A stretch of DNA of 11,112 nt from NCBI GenBank assembly GCA_003024985.2, contig PXIH01S0019627.1; one strand, written 5' to 3'. The stretch's first letter is position 1; every line of letters starts with the position of its first letter. The DNA comes from Euperipatoides rowelli. Its lineage: Eukaryota; Onychophora; Udeonychophora; Euonychophora; Peripatopsidae. Position numbers and translations under genes: made by a program. The notes below the pieces were generated by a model. It searched no databases, was not told the DNA's origin, and worked only from the letters and a program-made list of their open reading frames with translations. Positions 1-6,432 of the stretch are shown here, piece after piece.

Positions 1-124
1 CGATACAATTTAACAATTTTATTTTTAAATAAAATATAATTTATTTGATGCAACTTTAATATCAAAAATAAATATATTCCATCATTAAAATTTCCTAATT
101 ATTTATTTATAGAAATACTCGCAT

Positions 125-134
125 GTCACGTGAT
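125..134. promoter_or_regulatory. E-box of the TCACGTGA type, candidate promoter element
   Basis: The bases read GTCACGTGAT, containing the perfect palindrome TCACGTGA. This is the preferred site of bHLH-zipper factors such as USF, MITF and TFEB in animals (family knowledge). It lies about 50 bp upstream of a start codon in good context at 183, in a locally GC-richer stretch within AT-rich DNA, which fits a proximal promoter. No TATA box or other partner site is evident. An 8-bp palindrome can occur by chance, although CpG-containing words are rare here. Similar CACGTG sites occur at 9424 and 10614. Confidence 0.3.
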
Positions 135-182
135 CGATCTGCAATGGCCCTATGTTTGTGATGCTTACTTGATGTAAGCACC

Positions 183-257
183 ATGGTGTTTTACAGAGCT
201 ACAGATATAGTTGGGAAATTTTATTTTTTCGGCTTTATTAGAGGTAAAAATACGTAA
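183..257 (+). CDS. Possible first coding exon or 24-residue small ORF, unrecognised
   Basis: The ATG at 183 sits in the context CACCATGG, a very good vertebrate/invertebrate start context (purine at -3, G at +4). The frame begins MVFYRATDIVGK, continues with an aromatic, hydrophobic stretch (FYFFGF) and stops at 255. A splice-donor-like AG|GTAAAA occurs with exon end at 243, so the frame could be the start of a longer spliced gene (exon 183-243) rather than a 24-residue peptide. An E-box lies 50 bp upstream. An alternative reading is that TTTTACAG at 190-197 is a splice acceptor and the stretch 198-243 is a small internal exon. I do not recognise the peptide. A 25-codon open frame is easily expected by chance, so the only support is start context, donor and E-box together. 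Confidence 0.2.
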   Translation: MVFYRATDIVGKFYFFGFIRGKNT

Positions 258-952
258 TTTTTTTTATAAATTTTAAGAGGAATCCAAAACTTTTATCGAA
301 AATAACCATAAAAAAAATTTTTTTTTAATTAATTTTTTTGGAGAAGACGATAAAATAGGCCATAACCAATTTTGGCACATATAGCCCTACTGTGTCTCTC
401 TCATTTGAGCTAGAATTTTTTTGTTTTGATTTTAAAATCTGCATAAAATTTAAAAATGTCTAAGTTTATTCCTAAATGTTTTAGAATATATTTATTAGAT
501 CACCTCGTCAAAATTTCAGAATCACTTGAAAATTCCCAAATAAAAAAAAACACGAAAGGGTTAAAGAAATTGCTAATAATTCCGATTTGAAGTAGCGAAT
601 AGTTAAAATAATGGGGAACGTTCATTAAGAAACAAAAACAAAATGGACAGAAGTAGGCACTTTCGTTAAATATAAAAAAAAAAATTTAAAAGTTTGACAT
701 ATAGCCATATAAAAGCATCATAGTATTTATCGTGACGGATAAATAAGTATGTATGTATATAGGTGAGTAGGCTATTTAAAGCATTATTCAAATTGAATTG
801 ATTTGCCTAAATATGTTTCTGACATTTGTAATTTTTGCTAATGACACACATTAATTAGTAAAAATAATAAATTAAATGTTTGCAGATGTTTGAAATAATT
901 TAGTTATTGAATTTAAAGAACACAAACTTCAGCTGGTCTGGGGGTTAATTGC
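258..952. other. AT-rich stretch without recognisable gene
   Basis: Nothing gene-like is visible. The stretch holds long A and T runs (for example around 310-345 and 675-690) and short palindromic AT words. The sequence at 718-780 has a few GC bases but no extended open frame. No tRNA internal promoter boxes or snRNA-like blocks were found by reading. Confidence 0.5.
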
Positions 953-1094
953 TTATTTTATTAAATAAATAAGAAAATTGTTAGGAATTATAATAAGTAA
1001 ATGTAGAGTGTTTTCGAATTTTGAACATTTCTGCCAGTATCTGGGGGTGAGTTTGGGGGCTAGGCCTGGTCCTCTTTTCTTCTCGCCGGGTTTG
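953..1094 (-). CDS. Possible 3' terminal exon, unrecognised
   Basis: Read on the minus strand, a splice-acceptor-like TATATTTCTAG ends at 1095 and is followed by an open frame of 46 codons ending in TAA at 953-955. The first part is GC-richer than its surroundings and encodes a basic, proline/glycine-containing stretch (KPGEKKRGPGLAPKLTPRYW), then an isoleucine/leucine-rich tail that looks like AT-rich filler. An AATAAA on the minus strand (957-962) overlaps the end of the frame and could serve as a polyadenylation signal. There is no homology I can name. The frame could equally be chance in a small GC-rich island. Confidence 0.15.
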
Positions 1095-1304
1095 CTAGAA
1101 ATATATATATAAAAAAGGAATATAGTTAAGACTTTATTAAAACTGTTTTATTGTTCTACAAAAGAATAAACGGGAAAGGTTTTTTTAAACAAATTTTTTT
1201 ATAAATAGTTAAAGAAAAATATTAGTTTACAAGAAATGAATATTAATCAGTTCTCTATGTTTTTATTAAGTCAAATTATCTTGACCTTACCTTTCACTTG
1301 CAGG

Positions 1305-1379
1305 TATCCACATTTTCAAGTGTTAGAGGGGTGGGGGAAGTATATTTTGAATTTCAGGACTTCTAAAAAGACAAAATAA
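1305..1379 (+). CDS. Possible 3' terminal exon, unrecognised
   Basis: A good acceptor-like sequence, ACCTTACCTTTCACTTGCAG, ends at 1303. From 1305 an open frame of 24 residues follows (YPHFQVLEGWGKYILNFRTS, then KKTK) and stops at TAA 1377-1379, which overlaps an AATAAA (1375-1380). The frame one base earlier is also open for about 18 codons (VSTFSSVRGVGEVYFEF). The pyrimidine-rich tract plus CAG is the main evidence. Two open frames over so short a span show how weak the coding evidence is. No product can be assigned. Confidence 0.15.
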   Translation, partial: YPHFQVLEGWGKYILNFRTSKKTK

Positions 1380-1890
1380 ATTTTTCTCTAAGTATAGTAA
1401 GATTTAACAAAGTTTAAATGTGTGAGGTTATTATAATATTCTTGGTATATGTAGTACCAAATTTGAGTTGTTTATATTTTGAACTGAATTATAGGCAATA
1501 CCTAGTATATTTAATTTTATGAGACATCTACAATAAAAAAATATATTACTATCTGAAAAAGATTTAATAATTAATTATGCCTGAAAAAGGCAAAGAAATA
1601 ATTTAAAAAGAAACAAATAATTTACATATAATTAACATTTTATTACCTGTGTAATTAATGAGGTTCCATATGAATTTTAATGTGTATCCTAAAGAAAGGA
1701 AATACAATATTAAATTTGTTGATAATTCATTTATGTTGCCATATTGAGTTATTAAAAGGGGAACAAGAATTATTAAATTTACTGTATTTGTTATTTGAAA
1801 TAGGCTACTAGTTCTTGTTATTAGTATAAGTGTTTTTAGAATTGAAATCACTTCACAAGTTTATTATAGTGGGTATTTTATTTATATTTG
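1380..1890. other. AT-rich stretch without recognisable gene
   Basis: The stretch is more than 70 percent A+T by eye. A minus-strand frame at 1603-1851 (82 residues) is made almost wholly of Ile, Leu, Asn, Thr and Ser from AT-rich codons and has no CpG or GC enrichment and no recognisable domain, so I do not call it a gene. Confidence 0.5.
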
Positions 1891-2090
1891 ATTTTAAATA
1901 GGCTTGACATGCTATTTAAAAGTTTGTTTATTTATTTGAAATATTATGGCATATTTTAAAATTGTTTTAATTTGAAATATGCTTTAAATGCCATTTAAAA
2001 TTTTGTTTAGTTATTTGAAATGTTAATATTATGGCATATTTTAAAATTGTTTTAATTTTAAATAGGCTTTACATGCCATATAAATTTGTT
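1891..2090. repeat. Diverged tandem repeat, about 80-bp unit, roughly 2.4 copies
   Basis: Three successive units start with ATTTTAAATAGGCTTGACATGC (1891), ATTTGAAATATGCTTTAAATGCC (1970) and ATTTTAAATAGGCTTTACATGCC (2055). The first two share the later block TTATTTGAAAT and ATTATGGCATATTTTAAAAT, at 1931-1960 and about 2011-2047. The spacing is 79 and 85 bp; the second unit carries a short insertion (GTTAAT) near 2021-2026. The third unit breaks off after about 35 bp. This is a local duplication or minisatellite-like array. No coding role is apparent. Confidence 0.8.
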
Positions 2091-2141
2091 AATGTATTTA
2101 AATTACAGTTTTTATTAGCCTACAATGCAATTAATTTTTAA

Positions 2142-2276
2142 TGTTTACCTGAAATTTTAACTATCTTCCTGCCTATCCTGATAATAAAAGTCAGTCTCCA
2201 AAGAATGAGAGCTAGGCTACAAGAAACTTTGATCTTGAGAGTTACTGGGGTAACCTACAATAACATCATTCGCTAA
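2142..2276 (+). CDS. Small open frame or exon-like segment, unrecognised
   Basis: The stretch is open for 44 codons between stops, and its second half is richer in GC than its flanks. That half encodes a basic amphipathic-looking stretch, SLQRMRARLQETLILRVTG, ending YNNIIR. An internal ATG lies at 2205. A possible donor (GGG|GTAACC near 2250) lies inside. The first 13 codons run through pyrimidine-rich sequence that could be a splice acceptor tract instead of coding DNA. The opposite strand is not open here. No family is recognised. It may be coding, but its length alone is not significant. Confidence 0.15.
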   Translation, partial: CLPEILTIFLPILIIKVSLQRMRARLQETLILRVTGVTYNNIIR

Positions 2277-2295
2277 CTTCGGTACAAACAATTAC

Positions 2296-2448
2296 CTAAA
2301 AATAGAAATATGTGGAAAAATGTTGTGACTTTTTGAAAACAAGCTTTTGCTTTACATTTAAATAAAATCCAATTAATAAATTAAACCAAAGGATACATCC
2401 TACTGTTCCCACAACTTCATCCAACGTTGTTTCTGTGGGGGCAACCAT
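2296..2448 (-). CDS. Candidate 50-residue single-pass membrane microprotein or first exon
   Basis: The ATG at 2446-2448 (minus) is in the strong context AAAAACATGG. The 50-residue frame starts with a short acidic segment (MVAPTETTLDE), then has a hydrophobic run of about 20 residues (VVGTVGCILWFNLLIGFYLN) able to span a membrane, then a basic segment (KQKLVFKK). This order would favour an N-out, C-in topology by the positive-inside rule. The frame stays open far upstream of this ATG (to 2661, 121 sense codons), which is the longest open run in the window and unusual for such AT-rich DNA. It lies in the CpG-enriched island at 2400-2800 with TCTCGCGA-like elements just upstream, as expected for a 5' exon. 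I do not recognise any family. The last third is AT-rich and may be intron read-through; an alternative is a first exon ending at a GT near 2410. Confidence 0.3.
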   Translation of the reverse strand: MVAPTETTLDEVVGTVGCILWFNLLIGFYLNVKQKLVFKKSQHFSTYFYF

Positions 2449-2474
2449 GTTTTTCTTAAATATCTCACTGCATG

Positions 2475-2508
2475 TCTCACGAGAACTTAATCCCCATACG
2501 TCGCGAGA
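2475..2508. promoter_or_regulatory. Pair of TCTCGCGAGA-like elements
   Basis: TCTCACGAGA (2475-2484) differs from the palindromic promoter element TCTCGCGAGA at one base, and TCGCGAGA (2501-2508) matches its last eight bases exactly. The element is known from CpG-rich, often bidirectional animal promoters (established knowledge, mainly vertebrates). Two near copies 26 bp apart inside the only clear CpG-enriched patch support a promoter reading. An E-box variant TCATGTGATC follows at 2537-2546. Confidence 0.35.
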
Positions 2509-2545
2509 GCTGGCTGGTCTAGTAGAGATGTTGAGGTCATGTGAT

Positions 2546-2737
2546 CTAGCAGCCGATATTTGAACTATATACTGTAAGCTGGGTTTTCCTGCAAGGGTAT
2601 ATAAGGCCAAACATTGCCTTATACTCGTCTTTTTTCCTTGATTTTGAATCTTGGGCTCGACTCATCCTCAAGATCGGGCGACAGCCTGTTCCTCTCCTAT
2701 TGCTTTGGAAAAGGCTTGGCACTGCCATTCCCACCAT
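2546..2737 (-). CDS. Small basic open frame, 63 residues, unrecognised
   Basis: The minus-strand ATG at 2735-2737 is in the context GGAATGG (purine at -3, G at +4), followed by 63 residues. The first half is strongly basic and polar (SLFQSNRRGTGC, then RMSRAQDSKSRKKDEYK), and the second half is mixed (GLIYPCRKTQLTVYSSNIGC). The frame is open back to 2791 (82 codons including the stop) and overlaps, in a different frame, the long open stretch 2296-2661. Two long overlapping frames on the same strand suggest either low stop density from GC richness or two exons read through their junction: a GTATAA at about 2625 could be a donor. An Arg/Lys/Ser-rich start resembles mitochondrial presequences or ribosomal protein tails, but I cannot assign it. 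Confidence 0.25.
   Translation of the reverse strand: MVGMAVPSLFQSNRRGTGCRPILRMSRAQDSKSRKKDEYKAMFGLIYPCRKTQLTVYSSNIGC
2598..2605 (+). promoter_or_regulatory. TATA box candidate (TATATAAG)
   Basis: GGGTATATAAGGCC is a canonical TATA element with GC-rich flanks. A pyrimidine-rich start-like sequence, GTCTTTTTTCC, lies 31 bp downstream (C at 2629), the spacing expected of a TATA-directed start. TATATA is symmetrical, so it could also serve a minus-strand start near 2570. AT-rich genomes contain many chance TATA words, but this one is in the CpG-enriched patch. Confidence 0.35.
2627..2637 (+). promoter_or_regulatory. Possible TCT-type (5' TOP-like) transcription start
   Basis: GTCTTTTTTCC resembles the polypyrimidine initiator (YYCTTTYY) that in animals marks ribosomal protein and other translation-related genes, with start at C 2629. 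The only deviation is G at -2. It lies 31 bp downstream of the TATA candidate. The transcript that would follow (2629-2830) is GC-richer than average and has no long plus-strand frame, so it would be a leader exon or a non-coding RNA. Confidence 0.2.
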
Positions 2738-2829
2738 TCCCGATGTTGATGTATGCCAGTGATGATGCAGTGTTATTGACCGACCGATAATCTAACCGCT
2801 CTATGTTGTTCCAGTTAATATTTTGAATG

Positions 2830-3690
2830 CTGATAAATTACAACAGAACTAATCCATTATGATGTTTGCAAAGTTTTCAAGCAATATGTTTCAACCTCGA
2901 GAATATTTTCCTGAAATGACATAGCCGGTAGCTCTCATTCCTCTACAGGAATACTGATGTGCACATAGCTGAGTAAATAAACATTTGGACTTTAGTAAAT
3001 TTAAAGAAAATAAATAAAAGGGTAGGACTTTATGAAGAAATTTTAATGTTTGTAATTTTTTTGCTATAAAAGCAAACATTTAAATGTAAATATTTTTTTT
3101 AGTTTTATTAATTTGTAAAATATTGTAAACTTTATTTTCTTGTTCATTAAAATTTAACATGATTTGCTAATTTAAATCCTTCAGTGCCAGAGTGAATTTT
3201 CTTACAATGCGGGCATTCTTTTAGTTAGTTAAATACCTAAACAAATATTTTATTTTTTAAAGTCAGGTGTTGTAGTTGAATAAGATCGTGAGACGGGAGG
3301 TGTAGTTATCAAGCCCTTTTGATAATGAAATAGCGGGTAGTTTTAAATTAATTTGACTATCTGACCTTCCTTAATCATTTCTTGTGTTTGTTGACTTTAT
3401 TTAAGGCTAGGTTCCCATTTTTTTTTAGTTAGGGTTTTATCTTCTAAGTTTTAAATAATGTGGGCCTTTCCAGTACACATTTTAAGAGCTTTCTTGAAAT
3501 TTTCTCATTATTGTCTTTTACTTCAAAACGGTGATTATTTCTCTTGTTCAGTCCAGATACCTATTCACTATGTTAGTATGGTCATAAAACTCACGACTAC
3601 ATACTTGTATAGGTTCTGGAGGTCTGGCAGTGTGGAAATAGGGATTTGAACGGTAATTTTAATATTATGACTGTTTACCCAGTAGATTAT
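2830..3690. other. Mostly AT-rich stretch with two small hairpins, no supported gene
   Basis: Small hairpins occur at 2937-2952 (ATTCCT, loop CTAC, AGGAAT) and 3306-3325 (TTATCAA, six-base loop, TTGATAA). A minus-strand frame at 2891-3079 and a plus-strand frame at 3458-3649 are each about 62 residues and carry no recognisable domain or start signals beyond ATG. I regard them as chance. GC content rises in 3440-3880 without a clear reason. Confidence 0.45.
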
Positions 3691-3694
3691 TATG

Positions 3695-3748
3695 GTATGA
3701 TTCCGGTCTGTAGGATCATAATCCTGACAATAGCCGGAGGTATCATAC
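3695..3748. repeat. Nested imperfect stem-loop
   Basis: Three sets of complementary arms are nested: GTATGAT (3695-3701) with ATCATAC (3742-3748), CCGG (3703-3706) with CCGG (3734-3737), and AGGAT (3712-3716) with ATCCT (3721-3725) around a CATA loop. Internal asymmetries (AGGT at 3738-3741, GACAATAG at 3726-3733) make it an irregular cruciform or RNA hairpin of 54 bases. It does not fold as a standard tRNA. It could be a degenerate structured RNA or simply an inverted repeat. Confidence 0.5.
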
Positions 3749-3825
3749 GGTTCAATAATGCTGAGTGGCTATCGTAATTAGAATAATCTCATCTTTTGAC
3801 TTGTGGGCCTGGACGGTCACTAGCA

Positions 3826-3845
3826 TGTACGGTCATAAACCTGAC
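3826..3845 (+). repeat. Diverged copy of the stem-loop core 20-mer
   Basis: TGTACGGTCATAAACCTGAC matches TGTAGGATCATAATCCTGAC (3709-3728, the apex of the nested stem-loop) at 17 of 20 positions, 117 bp apart. Looser relatives (GGTCATAAAACTCACGAC at 3580 and GGATCATAAACCAT at 4499) suggest a dispersed motif, but those may be chance. Confidence 0.35.
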
Positions 3846-3849
3846 TGTT

Positions 3850-5740
3850 GGTGTCTGTTTTCGTTTGTAAGTAGTAAGATGGGATATATAACCTAAATAG
3901 AGATTTATTATTTAAATAGTGAGCTGGTTTATAAAGGGGTAAGACTCTAATTAATGGGAGGTGGTTGGTTTTAGGGTCTTACTAAATCAGCCTACCGTCA
4001 ACAATTAGGAAGCATGTATTTTTTGTATGTTTTTTTTAAATCGGGTAATGTTATACATATATAGTATATTACTTTGGAACTTTAAGGTACTGTATTTAAT
4101 GATGATATAACCCTAAAATATCGAGCCAAAAGTTTTTATAATTTATTTTTGGTAATGCGTGTCAATCTAAAATACAGTATGTAACAAAATAAAGCATAGG
4201 ATGATTTAATTTCACCTATAAATTTATTAATTGGTCGTTATCTTTTAATCATATTTCATAATTATTGATACGGTATTATACAGAATATACTGTAGATTCC
4301 ACGAAAAGTATTTTTAATTGTGAAATATTTTTAAAATTTGATGTTCATGTAACCTTTTTATAAAACCCTAACATGAACTGAGCCATCTCTTAGGAGACCA
4401 TAAAATCTTGTAATAAAAAAATTCACTGCAATCTAGATTATTTTCCATTTGATTTACAGTAGTATGTGACTGTGGTGGGCACACTGTTGGATTTTTAGGA
4501 TCATAAACCATACAATTTAAAAAAAAAAAAAATTCTAAATAAATGTATTATTTTAGGTACTGTATTAAAAAAAGCCTGTTAATAGAATTCAAAGTACATT
4601 GGTTTATATATTTTATAATCATCAGTGATTTTGAAACGAGCTGAATATGCTTCCAAAGGTGAATGCAGTAAAAAATAATTTTTGACTGCGCTAAATGTTA
4701 CAATAATATGGGCATGCTACAGATTAATTTCTGAAACACCTTCATTTTAATATTGTTTATTTTATTCGGTTATCTTTTTTAAGTTATATTAAAAAAAACA
4801 AAAACAAAGAAATTGTCTAATATAGAAGCAAAATATGACCCTTCCCCTCCCACTAACGCTTTTAGTAAATTATAAATTAGACTATATAAACAAATGAATA
4901 ACAATCTTGTTTCTCCCCCAAATTAGTACATCAATTTAAACTTAGCTTATATAGCTCGAGAGGCTCCATTTACAAGTATCACATGCATTGTCATTTCTGT
5001 AAAATTTAAATACATATGTTTTTAAGCGAGATAATGGTCATCAATAATCACAAATGTTAATTTGCCTGTAATGATTATTGAATCAGATTGGTTAAAACAC
5101 AAGTTCTCTGGTTGATTAAACTCTACATCAATTGGAATGTTTTTGCAGGTTTGCTTTGAATGGCTAATTATAATTGTCAACCTAACTTCATTACAACTAA
5201 TAGCTCTGAAATAGCTTTATCCACTTGACAAATTAAAGTTTTTCTTTCATGGTTGCAGTCGTAAAAGAAGGTGTTTGTTAAATTTTATTTTACAGTAGTT
5301 AACGAAATCAAATTCTAAAACAATAAGCCAAAAAACTAGCAATGATATTTTTTACTTTTCAAAACAAGTTCATGGAAACTTTATTTTTATTTTGAACAGA
5401 AGTCATTAATAGAGCAACAGATCATTAAAATTATAGTCTGTTCATTGTTAGTAGCCATGTTCCATTTGTACATTTCTTTCTATATTACCAAATAAAATTC
5501 TTGGAGAGTTCATTTAATTTTTTGTTTTAAAAACATACACAAAAAGTAAAAAAGAAAATGAACCCATTGAATATACTCAAAACAAGAAAAAGTTGTTAAA
5601 GCAGATTCTTATAATAACTTAATTCTGAAGATGGTGTTTTAAATCAGTTTTAGTACAAAAATATACATTTTAATTAACATACAGTATGTACAGAAATGTT
5701 AAAATTTTCTGATTCTTCTCTTCACTTATCCTTGGAGTAT
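3850..5740. other. Long AT-rich stretch without recognisable gene
   Basis: I see no gene. The stretch contains an A13-class run at 4519-4533, several ACTGTA/TACAGTA words (4090, 4172, 4285, 4457, 4556, 5291, 5681) and a minus-strand TATATAAG (4946-4953) with no downstream support. TTTTTGCAG at 5139-5147 resembles a splice acceptor, followed by a 21-codon frame (VCFEWLIIIVNLT...), which is too short to call. Confidence 0.5.
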
Positions 5741-5745
5741 CTTGA

Positions 5746-5773
5746 ATATACTGTATGTATATATACAGTATAT
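5746..5773. repeat. 28-bp near-perfect palindrome of the ATACTGTAT type
   Basis: The arms ATATACTGTAT (5746-5756) and ATACAGTATAT (5763-5773) are exact reverse complements around a self-complementary centre, GTATAT (one G-T wobble). It is the longest member of the TACAGTA word family in the window. A minus-strand frame at 5670-5861 across it is composed of AT-rich codons and is not called. Confidence 0.7.
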
Positions 5774-6265
5774 ATTTCAAATGCTGACATAAAAAAAAAA
5801 AAGCAAATAGACATAATAAAAAGGATGGGGAATAGACAAAATCTTGCGGCTTATTTTTCAATGTTATAACATATTAATATCAGCAATCAAAATGAAAAAT
5901 TATAATTTATAAATAATTTAAAGAGTAGCAGCACATTATTAATTATAGGACCAATTAAAAAAAAATTCAATACTTTTTTTTTAAAAATGGATACAGTAAT
6001 TGGAAATAAATAAGAAATATAAATTTGTTCATATTAACCAAATTTCTTCATAATCATTCCAACAATTGATGATCATACAGTAAATAATTATTGTAATACA
6101 TCGTTGTTTAATCATGCTTTTTGCCCATTTAGTCAACAGTCCAAACCATTTTTTTTTTATAAAAAAAAAAGATTATGAATTCAAGGAAGAACAATTATTT
6201 CAGGTGGTTTTGGCTTTAAAAATGAAATGAGCAGTGGCAATAATATATTCAAGCAGTCACCTTGC
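5774..6265. other. AT-rich stretch without recognisable gene
   Basis: Poly(A)/poly(T) runs occur at 5790-5802, 5957-5985 and 6149-6170 (a TnATAn palindrome). ATTATTTCAG at 6193-6202 is acceptor-like and is followed by an open frame for 45 codons in one phase, but with no other signal. No gene called. Confidence 0.5.
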
Positions 6266-6432
6266 TCTATATACAGTACTATATATAATGTCTATACACA
6301 GAATGTAGGCACACTGTATATACAATACATTATATAAAATGATACATACTGTAGTTATATACTGTATATAAAATCATAGTTAATACTGTATATGTACAGT
6401 ATAAAAAAATAGTATATGCATATACTGTAGAC
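6266..6432. repeat. Cluster of ACTGTA/TACAGT palindromic words
   Basis: Within about 170 bp there are at least eight ACTGTA or TACAGTA words, including a 20-bp palindrome at 6383-6402 (ATACTGTA, TATG, TACAGTAT) and a perfect 16-bp palindrome at 6411-6426 (AGTATATGCATATACT). The stretch is an imperfect TA-rich microsatellite in which the tetranucleotide CTGT/ACAG recurs in both orientations, so it is rich in potential cruciforms. No gene overlaps. Confidence 0.7.

Larger units (their letters stand above)
2449..2661 (-). other. Upstream in-frame extension of the 2296-2448 frame (possible coding or 5' UTR)
   Basis: On the minus strand this stretch continues the same reading frame without a stop for 71 codons (it includes SLQYIVQISAARSHDLNIST and SSRDVWGLSSRETCSEIFKK). 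There is no ATG in it, so it would be translated only if joined to an upstream exon or started at a non-AUG codon. Otherwise it is 5' leader. It contains several CpG sites and the TCTCGCGA-like motifs, which is equally compatible with promoter DNA. Confidence 0.2.

Noticed and set aside
1603-1851. 82-residue minus-strand frame
   Set aside because: It is made of AT-rich codons (Ile, Leu, Asn, Thr), has no signals or domain, and lies in uniformly AT-rich DNA.
2149-2294. Minus-strand segment bounded by a strong acceptor (TTCTATTTTTAG) and a CAG|GTAAAC donor
   Set aside because: All three frames contain stops, so it is not a coding exon; without transcripts an untranslated exon cannot be supported.
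2759-2833. Possible box C/D snoRNA (GTGATGA at 2759-2765, CTGA at 2830-2833)
   Set aside because: The spacing fits, but the bases outside the boxes (TGCCA and TAAAT) cannot form the terminal stem, no C'/D' boxes are present, and the guide region matches no rRNA stretch I know.
2891-3079. 62-residue minus-strand frame
   Set aside because: Its composition follows the local base content; no start context, promoter or domain supports it.
3458-3649. 63-residue plus-strand frame
   Set aside because: No recognisable domain, and the start context (ATAATGTGG) is only moderate; length is within chance for a GC-richer spot.
3690-3765. tRNA-like pattern with CAT at a hairpin apex and GGTTCAA downstream
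   Set aside because: The apex stem has the wrong loop size, the putative T-arm does not pair, and no acceptor stem or A box can be placed.
4946-4953. Minus-strand TATATAAG as a TATA box
   Set aside because: No initiator, CpG enrichment or open frame lies downstream, and chance TATA words are common at this base composition.
5670-5861. 63-residue minus-strand frame
   Set aside because: It runs through the ACTGTA palindrome and poly(A) tract, giving low-complexity Tyr/Ile/Phe runs.
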